DNA from: Streptomyces sp. ISL-43
Lineage (GTDB): Bacteria > Actinomycetota > Actinomycetes > Streptomycetales > Streptomycetaceae
Assembly (NCBI RefSeq): GCF_018614195.1
Contig: NZ_JAGGOT010000044.1
Span: 1-64,000 of the forward strand
Reading direction: 5' to 3'
DNA: 64,000 nucleotides
Positions within the stretch are counted from its first letter, which is position 1. Every line of letters begins with the position of its first letter. This document shows, one piece after another, positions 51,455-59,315 of the stretch. Made by a program: the position numbers and the translations under genes. The notes beneath the pieces were generated by a model. That model searched no databases, had not been told where the DNA came from, and worked only from the letters and a program-made list of their open reading frames with translations.

Positions 51455-52533
51455 CACCTCGACCCGGCCTGTGACACGGTGGAGCCGACTCCACCGTCGC
51501 GCGTTCGCCGGACACCGGCGGCGCGGGGTACCAGGATCGACACACTGGTGCCGTCGGGCACGGTCAGCCGGACATGCGCAGGGGGCTTGCCGGCCGTTGC
51601 CTCCAGCCCGAGCAGCAGATGCCGGCTACCGCGGTCGAGTACCACCACCGGCGTGGCGTTCCGGTAGCGGCCGGACAGTCCCTCCACGCGGAGGCCGGGA
51701 TGGGCCAGACCGCTGCCGCGCACCAGGAGGAGGCCTTCGCCGATCACTTCGATGGCGGTGACGCCGATGGTGGTTCCGCCCCGGATCTCCTGATACTGGT
51801 TCAACACGCTCACCCGGGCGCCTGCCGGGATGTCGCACTGCACGAGGGCATGGCATCCGACCACGACATCGTCACCGATCTCGACCGGGCCGAGAATACG
51901 TGCGAACGCGCCGATCTCGACCCGCGAGCCGATGGCCGGGTGCCGCCGGCCTCGCGGATTGTCCGCGATTCCCGTCGATCCCAGGACGACACCCTGCAGG
52001 ACGTAGCAGTCGTCGCCCAGGCTCGCTGTCTCGCCGATGACCGTCCCCATGCCGTGATCGACCACGAATCTCCTGCCGATCACGGCCGCCGGGTGGATTT
52101 CGACCCCCGTCTCCACCGTGGCCTGCTCGGCAATGGAGCGCGCGAGCATCCGCAGGCGACTGCCGTCGGCATCGGAGCGCAGGGGCGCGCCGAGGATGGA
52201 ATGTGCCAGTCGATGGCTCAGCACTGCCCGGAAGCATCGGTAGGAGCCAACGACCTCACGCCATGAGCCGTGGGCTGCGGGATCACGCTGGGTGAAGGCG
52301 AGCAGGTCGCCTTCCACCAGGTCGACGAGCTCCGGTGAGCACGGCTTCCACGCCCCGAGCATCGAGCGGATCTGGCGCATCCGCGGACGCGCGACGTCCC
52401 GCAGCGCGGCAGCCAGCGCCGCGTGCCGCTCCCGGGTCTCCACATCGCCCACGGTGATCATGTGCGGAAGCCGGGTCGCGGCGACCTCGCCCGGCGAACG
52501 GCTACTTCTCATCAACGAACGGCTACTCCTCAT
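51454..52533 (-). CDS. Serine acetyltransferase (CysE)-like protein with extended C-terminus
   Basis: This protein of about 359 aa has a left-handed beta-helix acetyltransferase core (about 110-255). It contains the CysE motifs GVEIHPAAVIGRRFVVDHGMGTVIGETA, VLQGVVLGSTG and RHPAIGSRVEIGAFARILGPVEIGDDVVVGCHALV. An extra domain of about 90 residues at the C-terminus is not normal for CysE (LAHPGLRVEGLSGRYRNATPVVVLDRG...). GGGAGG 7 nt before the ATG sets the start, overlapping the upstream stop by 11 bp. A near-perfect 21-bp direct repeat encodes MRSSRSL/MRSSRS at the N-terminus. It likely makes O-acetylserine for the adjacent PLP enzyme. Confidence 0.85.
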   Translation of the reverse strand: MRSSRSLMRSSRSPGEVAATRLPHMITVGDVETRERHAALAAALRDVARPRMRQIRSMLGAWKPCSPELVDLVEGDLLAFTQRDPAAHGSWREVVGSYRCFRAVLSHRLAHSILGAPLRSDADGSRLRMLARSIAEQATVETGVEIHPAAVIGRRFVVDHGMGTVIGETASLGDDCYVLQGVVLGSTGIADNPRGRRHPAIGSRVEIGAFARILGPVEIGDDVVVGCHALVQCDIPAGARVSVLNQYQEIRGGTTIGVTAIEVIGEGLLLVRGSGLAHPGLRVEGLSGRYRNATPVVVLDRGSRHLLLGLEATAGKPPAHVRLTVPDGTSVSILVPRAAGVRRTRDGGVGSTVSQAGSR

Positions 52534-53827
52534 CGAACAACCTCCCCAGCTCACGTTGGTATGCCGCTTCCTCCGGATCTCCGCAGACGATCACATACAG
52601 GAACCCGCCCTTCCCGGATGCCTGCGAGACGGGCATCGTCATGAGCACGCCGCGCCGTCGATCACGGTCGAACAGGAGGCCGGCATCGGCCACGGTCTCC
52701 AGGAAGCCCGCAGTGGAGATCGGCTTCCAGGTCGCGGGGGTGAGCCGCTGGCTGAGCATCGTCATCTCGTCGGGCGACAGGCCCGCCATGATGTCGTAGA
52801 GGTGAGTGGAAGTCGTCGTCCGGGCGTTGACCTCGGTGAAGGCGATCCGCCCGTCCCCGGTGGCCACCGCGTCGGCGCAGAGCTGCCCTCGGTATCCGAT
52901 GCCGTGGTAGGTACGGGCAAGGGTCTCGGCCCCGGAGACCAGCTCCAGATGTTGTGACTCGGTCAGCGAGCGCGCCGGGAACGTCTCGAAGGCAAGCCTC
53001 CGGTCGACGAAGGACAGGCGGCCGACGCCCCCCAGCTTGACCCCTGCATCGGTCACGGCGTACTCGGCGTAGTAGCTGGCGGTGGAATCGAGCAGCTGCT
53101 CGACCACGACGGCGTACCTGCCGTCCGCGGATGCCCAGTCCCACCGGTCACGCCAGTACCCCGACACGGCGTCCTGCCGGCTGTCCAGCTCGTGCACGGT
53201 CCGGGCGCCGACGTGATGGGGTGCGTGCCTGCCGGGCCGCAGGACCATCTCGTTGCCGGACCCGGCCCCGTGGTGCGCCATCTTCACCATCACGTCGTGG
53301 CCGGCGTCCAGCAGCCACTGGGTCGCCGCAGTCGCCTCGAGCCGGCTGCGGCACACCGACCCCGCCGCGATGCGCACCCCGCTACCTGCGGCCAGGGCTC
53401 GGAAGGTCGCCTTGCTGTTGGCCAGCTCACCGCCGCCCTGAGCCATGAAGTCGGCTCCCGGTAGGCGATCCCGGATGCCGAGCTGTGCTGCGAACTCGCT
53501 CAACTGGGCGGACGGGAACAGGCTGAACACCTCGGTGACGCGGGCGACGTCCCGGGCGATCGAGTCGAGGAACCGCCGGTCGAACAGCGCGAGGAAGTCG
53601 ATCCGTTGCCTGCCGTACAGGCCCTCGGGACACAGACGGACGTCTACCCGGGACATGTCGATGCCTTTGATCCTGCCGACGTGCTGGACGAAGGCCGGAT
53701 CCGGAGTGTCTGAGACGAGGACGAGATCGCCTTCCTCCGCGAACCAGAACACGCGTTGCGCCCAGGCTCGGGGGTCCGGCCGGAGAAAGAGGGTGTCGTC
53801 GATGTCGTTCGCAATCAAGAGTCTCAT
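52523..53827 (-). CDS. ATP-grasp-type protein with HAD-like N-terminus
   Basis: This 434-aa protein opens MRLLIANDIDDTLFLRPDP, a HAD-like nucleotide-handling strand. Its C-terminal part resembles an ATP-grasp ligase (HDVMVKMAHHGAGSGNEMVLRPG, YAVVVEQLLDSTASYYAEY, AFTEVNARTTTSTHLYD with the metal-binding Glu and Asn). It lies between a second ATP-grasp gene (ATGA overlap) and the CysE-like gene. Paired ATP-grasp proteins in peptide-antibiotic clusters form amide bonds using ATP. It may join an amino acid made by the CysE/PLP pair to a peptide or another amino acid. The substrate is inferred only. Confidence 0.75.
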   Translation of the reverse strand: MRLLIANDIDDTLFLRPDPRAWAQRVFWFAEEGDLVLVSDTPDPAFVQHVGRIKGIDMSRVDVRLCPEGLYGRQRIDFLALFDRRFLDSIARDVARVTEVFSLFPSAQLSEFAAQLGIRDRLPGADFMAQGGGELANSKATFRALAAGSGVRIAAGSVCRSRLEATAATQWLLDAGHDVMVKMAHHGAGSGNEMVLRPGRHAPHHVGARTVHELDSRQDAVSGYWRDRWDWASADGRYAVVVEQLLDSTASYYAEYAVTDAGVKLGGVGRLSFVDRRLAFETFPARSLTESQHLELVSGAETLARTYHGIGYRGQLCADAVATGDGRIAFTEVNARTTTSTHLYDIMAGLSPDEMTMLSQRLTPATWKPISTAGFLETVADAGLLFDRDRRRGVLMTMPVSQASGKGGFLYVIVCGDPEEAAYQRELGRLFDEE

Positions 53828-55140
53828 CGCATTCCCATCGTCGGTGCTCGGTGCGTGAGGCGGAGGGGCGCGCCGACCGAGGCGACCGTGTTCCTGACCT
53901 GGAGTGCGGCGCGGCCGCGCTCGTCGTGGATCGCTCGTACCCGGGCCACGGCCTCGGCCATGACGTGCCAGCAGTCGGCTTCGTCCGCCGCGGCGACGGT
54001 CGCGTACCCGATCCCGGCAGACGAGGTCTCGGACATGTCCCGCATCGGAACGCCCAGGGGAACGAGAACGACGCCGTCGATGCCCGGGACGGCCCTGATG
54101 TCGGCCTCGTGCACGGTGTTCGGGAACCCGGCCACCGACGGCAGGTGAACCCATCCGTGGACCTTGTCCGGCGACGCCGCGAGCGTTTCCACCTCGTCTC
54201 CGGTGAACAGCTGCGTGGCGGCAGCGAACAGGTCGAGGCCGATCGTCTTCTCAGCCACCGTCCACAACCCGCTGCCGCCGGGTCGGCAGGCGAGTTCGTT
54301 GGCGACGAACTCGCCGGGGTGGCCGAACGCCTCGAAATGGAAGACGCCGGTCTCCAGGCCGAGCGCCTTGAGCGCGCGCGTCGCGAACTCGTTCGCGGCG
54401 GCGTACGTGCCGCGGTGCTTGGCGGGAGGCAGGCCCATCGACCGGGTCGGCTCGCCCTGCTTGGTGCACAGCAATGGTTCGCCGTACCGGGAGACCATCA
54501 GCCTGCCGATCGATCCGTTCTGGATGATGCCGTCGAAGTGCCATTCCGGGCCGTCGATGAACTCCTCCACGAGAACCCTGCGCAGCTGAGGGTCGTGCCG
54601 CGCGACCCGCACTATGTCGTGGGCGGTCTCTGCGACGGACACCGACTCCGCGCCGCCGGCGGCCGGGGGCTTGACGACGACCGGGAACTCGAGGCCGGCC
54701 GCGGCCAGCAGCGCATCCACGGCGTCGACGGACTGCGCCGCCGCCTCCGGCAGGACCACGAACTTCGCCGTCGGGACGTCTGCCTCGCGCCACTTGGTCT
54801 TCTGCAGGGCCTTGTCCCGGCAGGCGAGTGCGACGGCGGGGTCCAGGGCTATGGCGTCGAGCTGCTTGCCGAGGATGGCGGAACCGACGACGCCGTACTC
54901 GTTGGTCGTCAGTACGGCGTCCACCTTCGGCATCGGTCCGAGGTGGTGGAGAGCCGACCACAGCGCTTCCACATGGCGGTAGGAATCGACCGCGCAGGCG
55001 CGCGCCGCGAGTTCCCTGAGCCCGGGGGTTCGGTACATCCGGTCCCCGTCCGCCGCCTCGTACAGCACCGTGATCTCGTGGCCGCCGCGGTGGAGCCCGC
55101 GGATCGCCTTGGGATGTGCGCCGATGTGCAGAACATGCAT
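53824..55140 (-). CDS. ATP-grasp amino acid/peptide ligase
   Basis: This 438-aa protein begins MHVLHIGAHPKAIRGLHRGGHEITVLYEA. It has a pre-ATP-grasp Rossmann-like domain, an ATP-binding core (FPVVVKPPAAGGAESVSVAET, RRVLVEEFIDGPEWHFDGI) and the metal site FVANELACRPGGSGLW. This places it with carboxylate-amine ligases of the DdaF/BacD/PurK type. It likely forms an amide bond through an acyl-phosphate. A perfect GGAGGAAAG site precedes the ATG. It follows the amidinotransferase gene by 13 bp. Confidence 0.85.
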   Translation of the reverse strand: MHVLHIGAHPKAIRGLHRGGHEITVLYEAADGDRMYRTPGLRELAARACAVDSYRHVEALWSALHHLGPMPKVDAVLTTNEYGVVGSAILGKQLDAIALDPAVALACRDKALQKTKWREADVPTAKFVVLPEAAAQSVDAVDALLAAAGLEFPVVVKPPAAGGAESVSVAETAHDIVRVARHDPQLRRVLVEEFIDGPEWHFDGIIQNGSIGRLMVSRYGEPLLCTKQGEPTRSMGLPPAKHRGTYAAANEFATRALKALGLETGVFHFEAFGHPGEFVANELACRPGGSGLWTVAEKTIGLDLFAAATQLFTGDEVETLAASPDKVHGWVHLPSVAGFPNTVHEADIRAVPGIDGVVLVPLGVPMRDMSETSSAGIGYATVAAADEADCWHVMAEAVARVRAIHDERGRAALQVRNTVASVGAPLRLTHRAPTMGMR

Positions 55141-55153
55141 GGTCTTTCCTCCA

Positions 55154-56419
55154 TCAAGAGTGGGTGATCGGGTCGTGGTGCATACGGACGCCCAGGACGG
55201 CGCCGGGTGCGTGCCGCGGGGTGCGGTCCGGAACGGCGAAGTACTCCTGGCACTCGCCGGTCCGGCGGACGTCCCACGTCGCGCAGTGCAGCGAGCCGCC
55301 GAACTCGTAGACATTGCGGAACGGGACCGTGAGGACCTCGAACCCCAGCCCGCGCAGCAGCTCGTGCAGGTTCCTCTCGCTCGCTTCGCAGACGACCACG
55401 TTCGGAGCGACGCTCAGCAGGTTCATCGACAGCCACTTGGAGGACTGGCTGTAGCGGGGCATCTCGTCATTGCCAGACGCCGGCGTCGGCGCGTCGACGA
55501 GTCGCCATCCGTTGCGAACGAAGAACTCCCGCTCGTCGGCCTCGAGCGGCCGGTCCGGGTTCGTGAGCACCAGACCTGGTCGCAGCGGGACGAATGTGCA
55601 GTCGATGTGGGAGGGAAAGAGATCGAGCGGGAAATGCAGCACATGGAGGCGGAAACCGCGAGGTTCGAGTTCTCTTCGCAGCCAGCGGATACCCGCCCGG
55701 TTGGTCGTCATGGATTCCTGAACGAAGACGTCGCGGCCCGCCCTGGTGATGTCAGCCGCATCGAAGAGCACCTCGTCCTGCGTGACGCAGAACTCGAAGT
55801 CGTGCATCCTCGCGTGCCGCTCGGCCAGGGTCAGCTCCCAGAATTCCGGGCGGTACATCGTGTCGCTCATGGAGGGCTTCGGTGCCGCGGTCCACACCAC
55901 TCGCTCGTCGGCGGTCCAGTAGCGGTAGACGAGGCTCCGGTACGGCAGGTACTCGAAGAACCTGGCCCGCCGCGACATCGTGGCCTCGATGATCTGGTTT
56001 CCCACCGTGATGAGGACGTCGCGAGGACAGACAGAGCAGTACTGGTTCGCGACCTCGAAGGACGGCGTCTTCACGGCCGCCGTGAAATCAGCGGCGTCGG
56101 GACGGCGAACCGTCACCCCGAGCGTGCGCAGGAGCTCGGCAAGCCCTTCGAGCTCCTCGTTCGCGCGGGCTGTCACATCGGGCGACTTCGGCCCGGTGGG
56201 AAAGCGCTGACCGCTGGGGGTCCCCCGGAGTTGGGGGCGGTACCCGGATTCGGTCGGTTCGAAGCAGGCTCCGTCCGCGCGGCCGACGAGGATCTCCTCG
56301 AGCGGGTCCCATTCGTTCCACGAATTGACGATCGGGCCGGCAGACACACCTGGCCGGGTCACCCTCGACACGTCGGCGTCGATGTCCGCCTGCTGCGGCG
56401 AAAAGATCTCCAGAGTCAT
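55154..56419 (-). CDS. Amidinotransferase (glycine-amidinotransferase family)
   Basis: This 421-aa pentein-fold protein has the family catalytic residues. The His lies in DLFPSHIDCTFVPL, the nucleophilic Cys379 in EFGGSLHCATWDVRR, and an acidic partner in LFDAADITRAGR. The N-terminal NSWNEWDPLEEILVGRADG is typical of AGAT and StrB1-type enzymes. It should transfer an amidino group from arginine to an amine, creating a guanidino group, so the final product probably contains one. GAGAGGG lies upstream of the ATG, and its start is 1 bp after the MFS stop, consistent with coupled translation. Confidence 0.9.
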   Translation of the reverse strand: MTLEIFSPQQADIDADVSRVTRPGVSAGPIVNSWNEWDPLEEILVGRADGACFEPTESGYRPQLRGTPSGQRFPTGPKSPDVTARANEELEGLAELLRTLGVTVRRPDAADFTAAVKTPSFEVANQYCSVCPRDVLITVGNQIIEATMSRRARFFEYLPYRSLVYRYWTADERVVWTAAPKPSMSDTMYRPEFWELTLAERHARMHDFEFCVTQDEVLFDAADITRAGRDVFVQESMTTNRAGIRWLRRELEPRGFRLHVLHFPLDLFPSHIDCTFVPLRPGLVLTNPDRPLEADEREFFVRNGWRLVDAPTPASGNDEMPRYSQSSKWLSMNLLSVAPNVVVCEASERNLHELLRGLGFEVLTVPFRNVYEFGGSLHCATWDVRRTGECQEYFAVPDRTPRHAPGAVLGVRMHHDPITHS

Positions 56420-56420
56420 G

Positions 56421-57722
56421 TCAATCCCTCTCCGAGTCGGCATGTGCCTTGATTTCAGATGGCTCCCTGGCGAGTTCCTCGGTGGTCGCCCGGTCCGAGG
56501 ACTCGGATTCCCACCGAACGAACTTCGGCAAGGCAGCGGCCAGCAACGCTGCCGCGAGAACGGATGTCGCGCCGCCGATGACGGCGGACAGGCCGGGTGA
56601 GGTGATCGCGCCGAGCGCGCCGGCGCGCATACCGCCGAGCTGTGGACCTCCGGCGCCCACGACGAATTCGACCGCGCTCACCCTGCTCCGGTAGTTGTCG
56701 TCCACCGTGGTCTGGACGATCGTCGTGAGGTAGACGGCGCTGATGACGTCCGCCATACCTGCGACAACCAGGAGCGCGATCGCGAGTACCGGAACCTGGA
56801 CCAGCCCGAAGATCGCGATGCAGGTTCCCCATGCGCCAGCCGCGAGCAGCATGCCCCGGCCCTTGTGGGCGGCCCGACAAGCCCGCCCGGAGAACAGCGA
56901 TCCCAGGACGCCTCCGACGGCCGGCGCCGCCATCAGCATGCCGAGCATCTCGGCTTTGCCACCCAGATTCAGATCATTGATCGCCGGAAGCAGCGCGGTC
57001 GGGGTCGCGAGCAGAGTCAGGCTTAGATCGGCGAGGAACGCACCCCTGAGGACGTCGTTCACGCGGATGTAGCGCAGGGCGGCGACGATCGCCTTGGCAC
57101 CGGGGCGGGCGATCAATCCTTGCGGCGGCATGGCCGGGAGCTTCGCGACGACGTAGATCGCAACGATGAAGCTGAGAGCGTCCATGGCGTAACACACCTG
57201 CAGTCCCCAGATCCCGGCGACCGCACCGGCGAGGATCGGACCTGCGATCCCGGCGAAATGCATGGTGAGCATGGTCAGGGCGGCGCCTGCCGGGATCTGG
57301 TCCTTGGGCAGCAGGTGCGCCATGAAGGTCCGTTTGGCCGGGACGCTGACGGCGCCGAGGGTCGACTGGGCGATGCACAGGACATACAGCAGCCAGAGCC
57401 GGTCGTTCCCGGCGATGGCCTGCACGGCGAATGCCAGCGACACCGCCACCTGGCCGCCACCGGCGAAAAGGACGATCTTCCTGCGGTCGTACGTGTCGCC
57501 GAGCGTGCCTCCGACGAGCGCCATGGACAGCATGGGAATCACGGTGCACAAACCGATGACGCCGACCGCCAGAGTGCTCTTCGTGAGCAGATAGACCTGG
57601 AGCGCCACGGCGAAAACGGTCATCTGTCCGCCAACACCGGAAACGGCTTGCCCGATCCAGAGCCGGCGGAATTCCGGCGACTGCCGCAGTGGCGTCACGT
57701 CGAGCGTCAGCTTCCTGTCCAT
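56421..57722 (-). CDS. MFS exporter
   Basis: This 433-aa, 12-TM transporter of the MFS_3 (enterobactin-exporter-like) type begins MDRKLTLDVTPLRQSPEFRRLWIGQAVSGVGGQM, with the loop GDTYDRRKIVLFAGG. The polar C-terminal tail ends KAHADSERD. It is placed between the P450 and the amidinotransferase and is the obvious candidate for exporting the product and giving self-protection. A GGAAGGA-like site lies upstream of the ATG; an in-frame ATG 57 bp upstream is possible. Confidence 0.88.
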   Translation of the reverse strand: MDRKLTLDVTPLRQSPEFRRLWIGQAVSGVGGQMTVFAVALQVYLLTKSTLAVGVIGLCTVIPMLSMALVGGTLGDTYDRRKIVLFAGGGQVAVSLAFAVQAIAGNDRLWLLYVLCIAQSTLGAVSVPAKRTFMAHLLPKDQIPAGAALTMLTMHFAGIAGPILAGAVAGIWGLQVCYAMDALSFIVAIYVVAKLPAMPPQGLIARPGAKAIVAALRYIRVNDVLRGAFLADLSLTLLATPTALLPAINDLNLGGKAEMLGMLMAAPAVGGVLGSLFSGRACRAAHKGRGMLLAAGAWGTCIAIFGLVQVPVLAIALLVVAGMADVISAVYLTTIVQTTVDDNYRSRVSAVEFVVGAGGPQLGGMRAGALGAITSPGLSAVIGGATSVLAAALLAAALPKFVRWESESSDRATTEELAREPSEIKAHADSERD

Positions 57723-57816
57723 GCCGTCCAGATCCTTCCTCGCTCGTGAATAGGGGTCGGTTGCGTCGAGCAGACGCAATGCGTTCTCGGCACCACGCCT
57801 GCGCGCCCGCTTGGGA

Positions 57817-58977
57817 TTAATGGCGAAGGCTCACGGGCAGCGCTGCCAGATTGCGAAGCGTCGCGGAGCGCATGTATCTGGGCTCACCTGCCAAGGTCAA
57901 TGCCGACGGCCGCTCGTTCAGGAAGTCGATGAGCTCATACAGCCAGTCCGTTGCGAGTTGTGCGCCGGCACAGATGTGCGGACCCCATCCGAATCCCAGA
58001 TGTTGGTTGGGTGAACGGTCGAGAATGAGCTCATCCGGCTGGGCGAAGTACTCCGGATCCCGGTTGGCAGCGGCGAAAAGGGTCACGACGGCCTCACCCT
58101 GCTCGATCGTGGTGTCGCCGATCTTCGTTCGCTCGGTCGCCACCCGGCTCGTGCCCTGGGCCGGGCTGCAGAAGCGGATCAGCTCCGCCACCCCCGTAGC
58201 CATCAGACTGCGATCGCGCAGCTGATCGAGCACGTGTGGATGCTGCAGCAGAGTCAGGACGACGGCTCCGGTCGAGGCATAGACCGTGCTGTAACTGGCG
58301 TTGAAAACCGCACTCACCGTGTTCCGGACGTATGTGTCCGGCATCGTTTTCGTGTGCGGACTCTCCCGCAGGCTCGCGATCATTCCCGGAAGCCGGGTGT
58401 TCACGAACCACGCCTTCATCATCGCGTGAAGTTCGAGTCCCACTTCCTCCCCGGGCTCGGTGTGGCTCGGCTCGAGCCCGCTGTCCATCCGCCGGGTCAG
58501 CCCTTCGAAGATCCTCACGTAGGTTTCCAGCGCCGGCGGTTCCACGCCGACCAGGTCACAGGTGATCTGCAGCGCGAGTGGGGCCGCGACCTCACTCATG
58601 AGGTCGAACTCGTCGCGATCGCGGAGCCGTTCGAAATGCCCATCGAGATCGGGTCGGGCACGGCGGCAGATGTCCCGGGTGTCCGGCGCCCGCATGGCGT
58701 TGATGATCAGAGCACGCAACCTCGCCTGCTCCGGCGGGTCCTGGTATTGGATGTTCATTCGTTCATCGGGAACGTCGGCCCCGACTCGGCGCAAGTCCCG
58801 AGCCCACAACTCGTGGTTGCGCAACACCTCTCGGCAATCGCGGTATCGAGTGAGCACCCAGGACTGCATCTGCTCGTGCCAGAACACCGGCGCACGGGCG
58901 CGCAGCTCGGCATAGACCGGATACGGGTCGACGATCGTTTCCCAGTCCAATGGGTTGTAGCTGATGGATGTCGTCAT
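57817..58977 (-). CDS. Cytochrome P450, candidate peptide cross-linking enzyme
   Basis: This 386-aa bacterial P450 has the heme-binding loop FGWGPHICAGAQLA with the axial Cys336. The K-helix region is VAELIRFCSPAQGTSR. The usual acid-alcohol pair of the I helix is not evident (NTVSAVFNASYSTVYAST), which is unusual and is also seen in P450s acting on peptides. It starts at ATG (MTTSISYNPLDWETIVDPYP) with GAAGG upstream. It lies 85 bp downstream of a minigene encoding MRYDHCL, the same arrangement as biarylitide precursor and P450 genes. It probably forms a Tyr-His or related cross-link. It is followed by the exporter gene. Confidence 0.85.
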   Translation of the reverse strand: MTTSISYNPLDWETIVDPYPVYAELRARAPVFWHEQMQSWVLTRYRDCREVLRNHELWARDLRRVGADVPDERMNIQYQDPPEQARLRALIINAMRAPDTRDICRRARPDLDGHFERLRDRDEFDLMSEVAAPLALQITCDLVGVEPPALETYVRIFEGLTRRMDSGLEPSHTEPGEEVGLELHAMMKAWFVNTRLPGMIASLRESPHTKTMPDTYVRNTVSAVFNASYSTVYASTGAVVLTLLQHPHVLDQLRDRSLMATGVAELIRFCSPAQGTSRVATERTKIGDTTIEQGEAVVTLFAAANRDPEYFAQPDELILDRSPNQHLGFGWGPHICAGAQLATDWLYELIDFLNERPSALTLAGEPRYMRSATLRNLAALPVSLRH

Positions 58978-59023
58978 TGGCCTTCGTTCCTGTCTTAGGT
59001 CACGGCGGATCACGTGTGAAGCG

Positions 59024-59055
59024 AGGTCGGGCCCGGCGTCACCCGGGCCCGACCT
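59024..59055 (-). terminator. Attenuator-like stem-loop between precursor minigene and P450
   Basis: A perfect 13-bp inverted repeat (AGGTCGGGCCCGG at 59024-59036, complement at 59043-59055) with a 6-nt loop lies 7 nt after the minigene stop. Stem-loops here in RiPP operons commonly let the precursor be made in excess over the enzymes. Confidence 0.7.
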
Positions 59056-59062
59056 GCTCGAA

Positions 59063-59086
59063 CTAGAGGCAGTGGTCGTAGCGCAT
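59063..59086 (-). CDS. Minimal RiPP precursor minigene encoding MRYDHCL
   Basis: ATG CGC TAC GAC CAC TGC CTC TAG encodes seven residues, Met-Arg-Tyr-Asp-His-Cys-Leu. A near-perfect Shine-Dalgarno sequence (GGAAAGGAGGGG) ends 7 nt before the ATG, far better than for most genes in this window. Biarylitide precursors are five-residue peptides (MRYYH and variants) encoded just before a P450 that links Tyr3 to His5. This peptide shares Met-Arg-Tyr-x-His and has two extra residues, including a Cys. A stem-loop and then a P450 gene follow. The assignment is by pattern and context. Confidence 0.8.
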   Translation of the reverse strand: MRYDHCL

Positions 59087-59132
59087 GGCAACCCCTCCTT
59101 TCCGGTGGGAAATATCGGCCGCGGACTCGCGC

Positions 59133-59157
59133 GGCCGGGGCACAGAAAGCCCCGGCC
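59133..59157 (-). terminator. Stem-loop after the small secreted peptide gene
   Basis: GGCCGGGG (59133-59140) and CCCCGGCC (59150-59157) form a perfect 8-bp stem with a 9-nt loop that begins at the peptide gene's stop codon. It may attenuate transcription into the minigene operon. Confidence 0.55.
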
Positions 59158-59315
59158 TAATGTGCGGCGTGGCGGCAGGAGAGGTACGGAATCGCCTTGG
59201 CGTGTTCTGCCGGAGATGCGAAGGCCGCCGCCGGGACCAGCACGACGGTGCCGGCCAGGGCCACGGAGGCCGTAGCCATGAACAACAGACGACGCATCCA
59301 GGAATACCCATTCAT
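59157..59315 (-). CDS. Small secreted peptide gene at the head of the biosynthetic operon
   Basis: This 52-aa peptide (MNGYSWMRRLLFMATASVALAG...) has an AGGGAGAG ribosome site. A basic start, a hydrophobic core (LLFMATASVALAGTVVLV) and an AFA-type cleavage site indicate export. The mature tail is about 17 residues, SPAEHAKAIPYLSCRHAAH, with one Cys and three His. It lies 70 bp upstream of the MRYDHCL minigene on the same strand and after a TATAAG-like promoter element. It could be an independent small secreted protein, an immunity or signal factor, or a second substrate. Confidence 0.6.
   Translation of the reverse strand: MNGYSWMRRLLFMATASVALAGTVVLVPAAAFASPAEHAKAIPYLSCRHAAH

Noticed and set aside
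59087..59311. A longer precursor extending upstream of MRYDHCL in the same frame
   Set aside because: The extension is antisense-like, Pro/Arg-rich and overlaps the secreted peptide gene. The strong Shine-Dalgarno sequence directly before MRYDHCL argues for the short gene.
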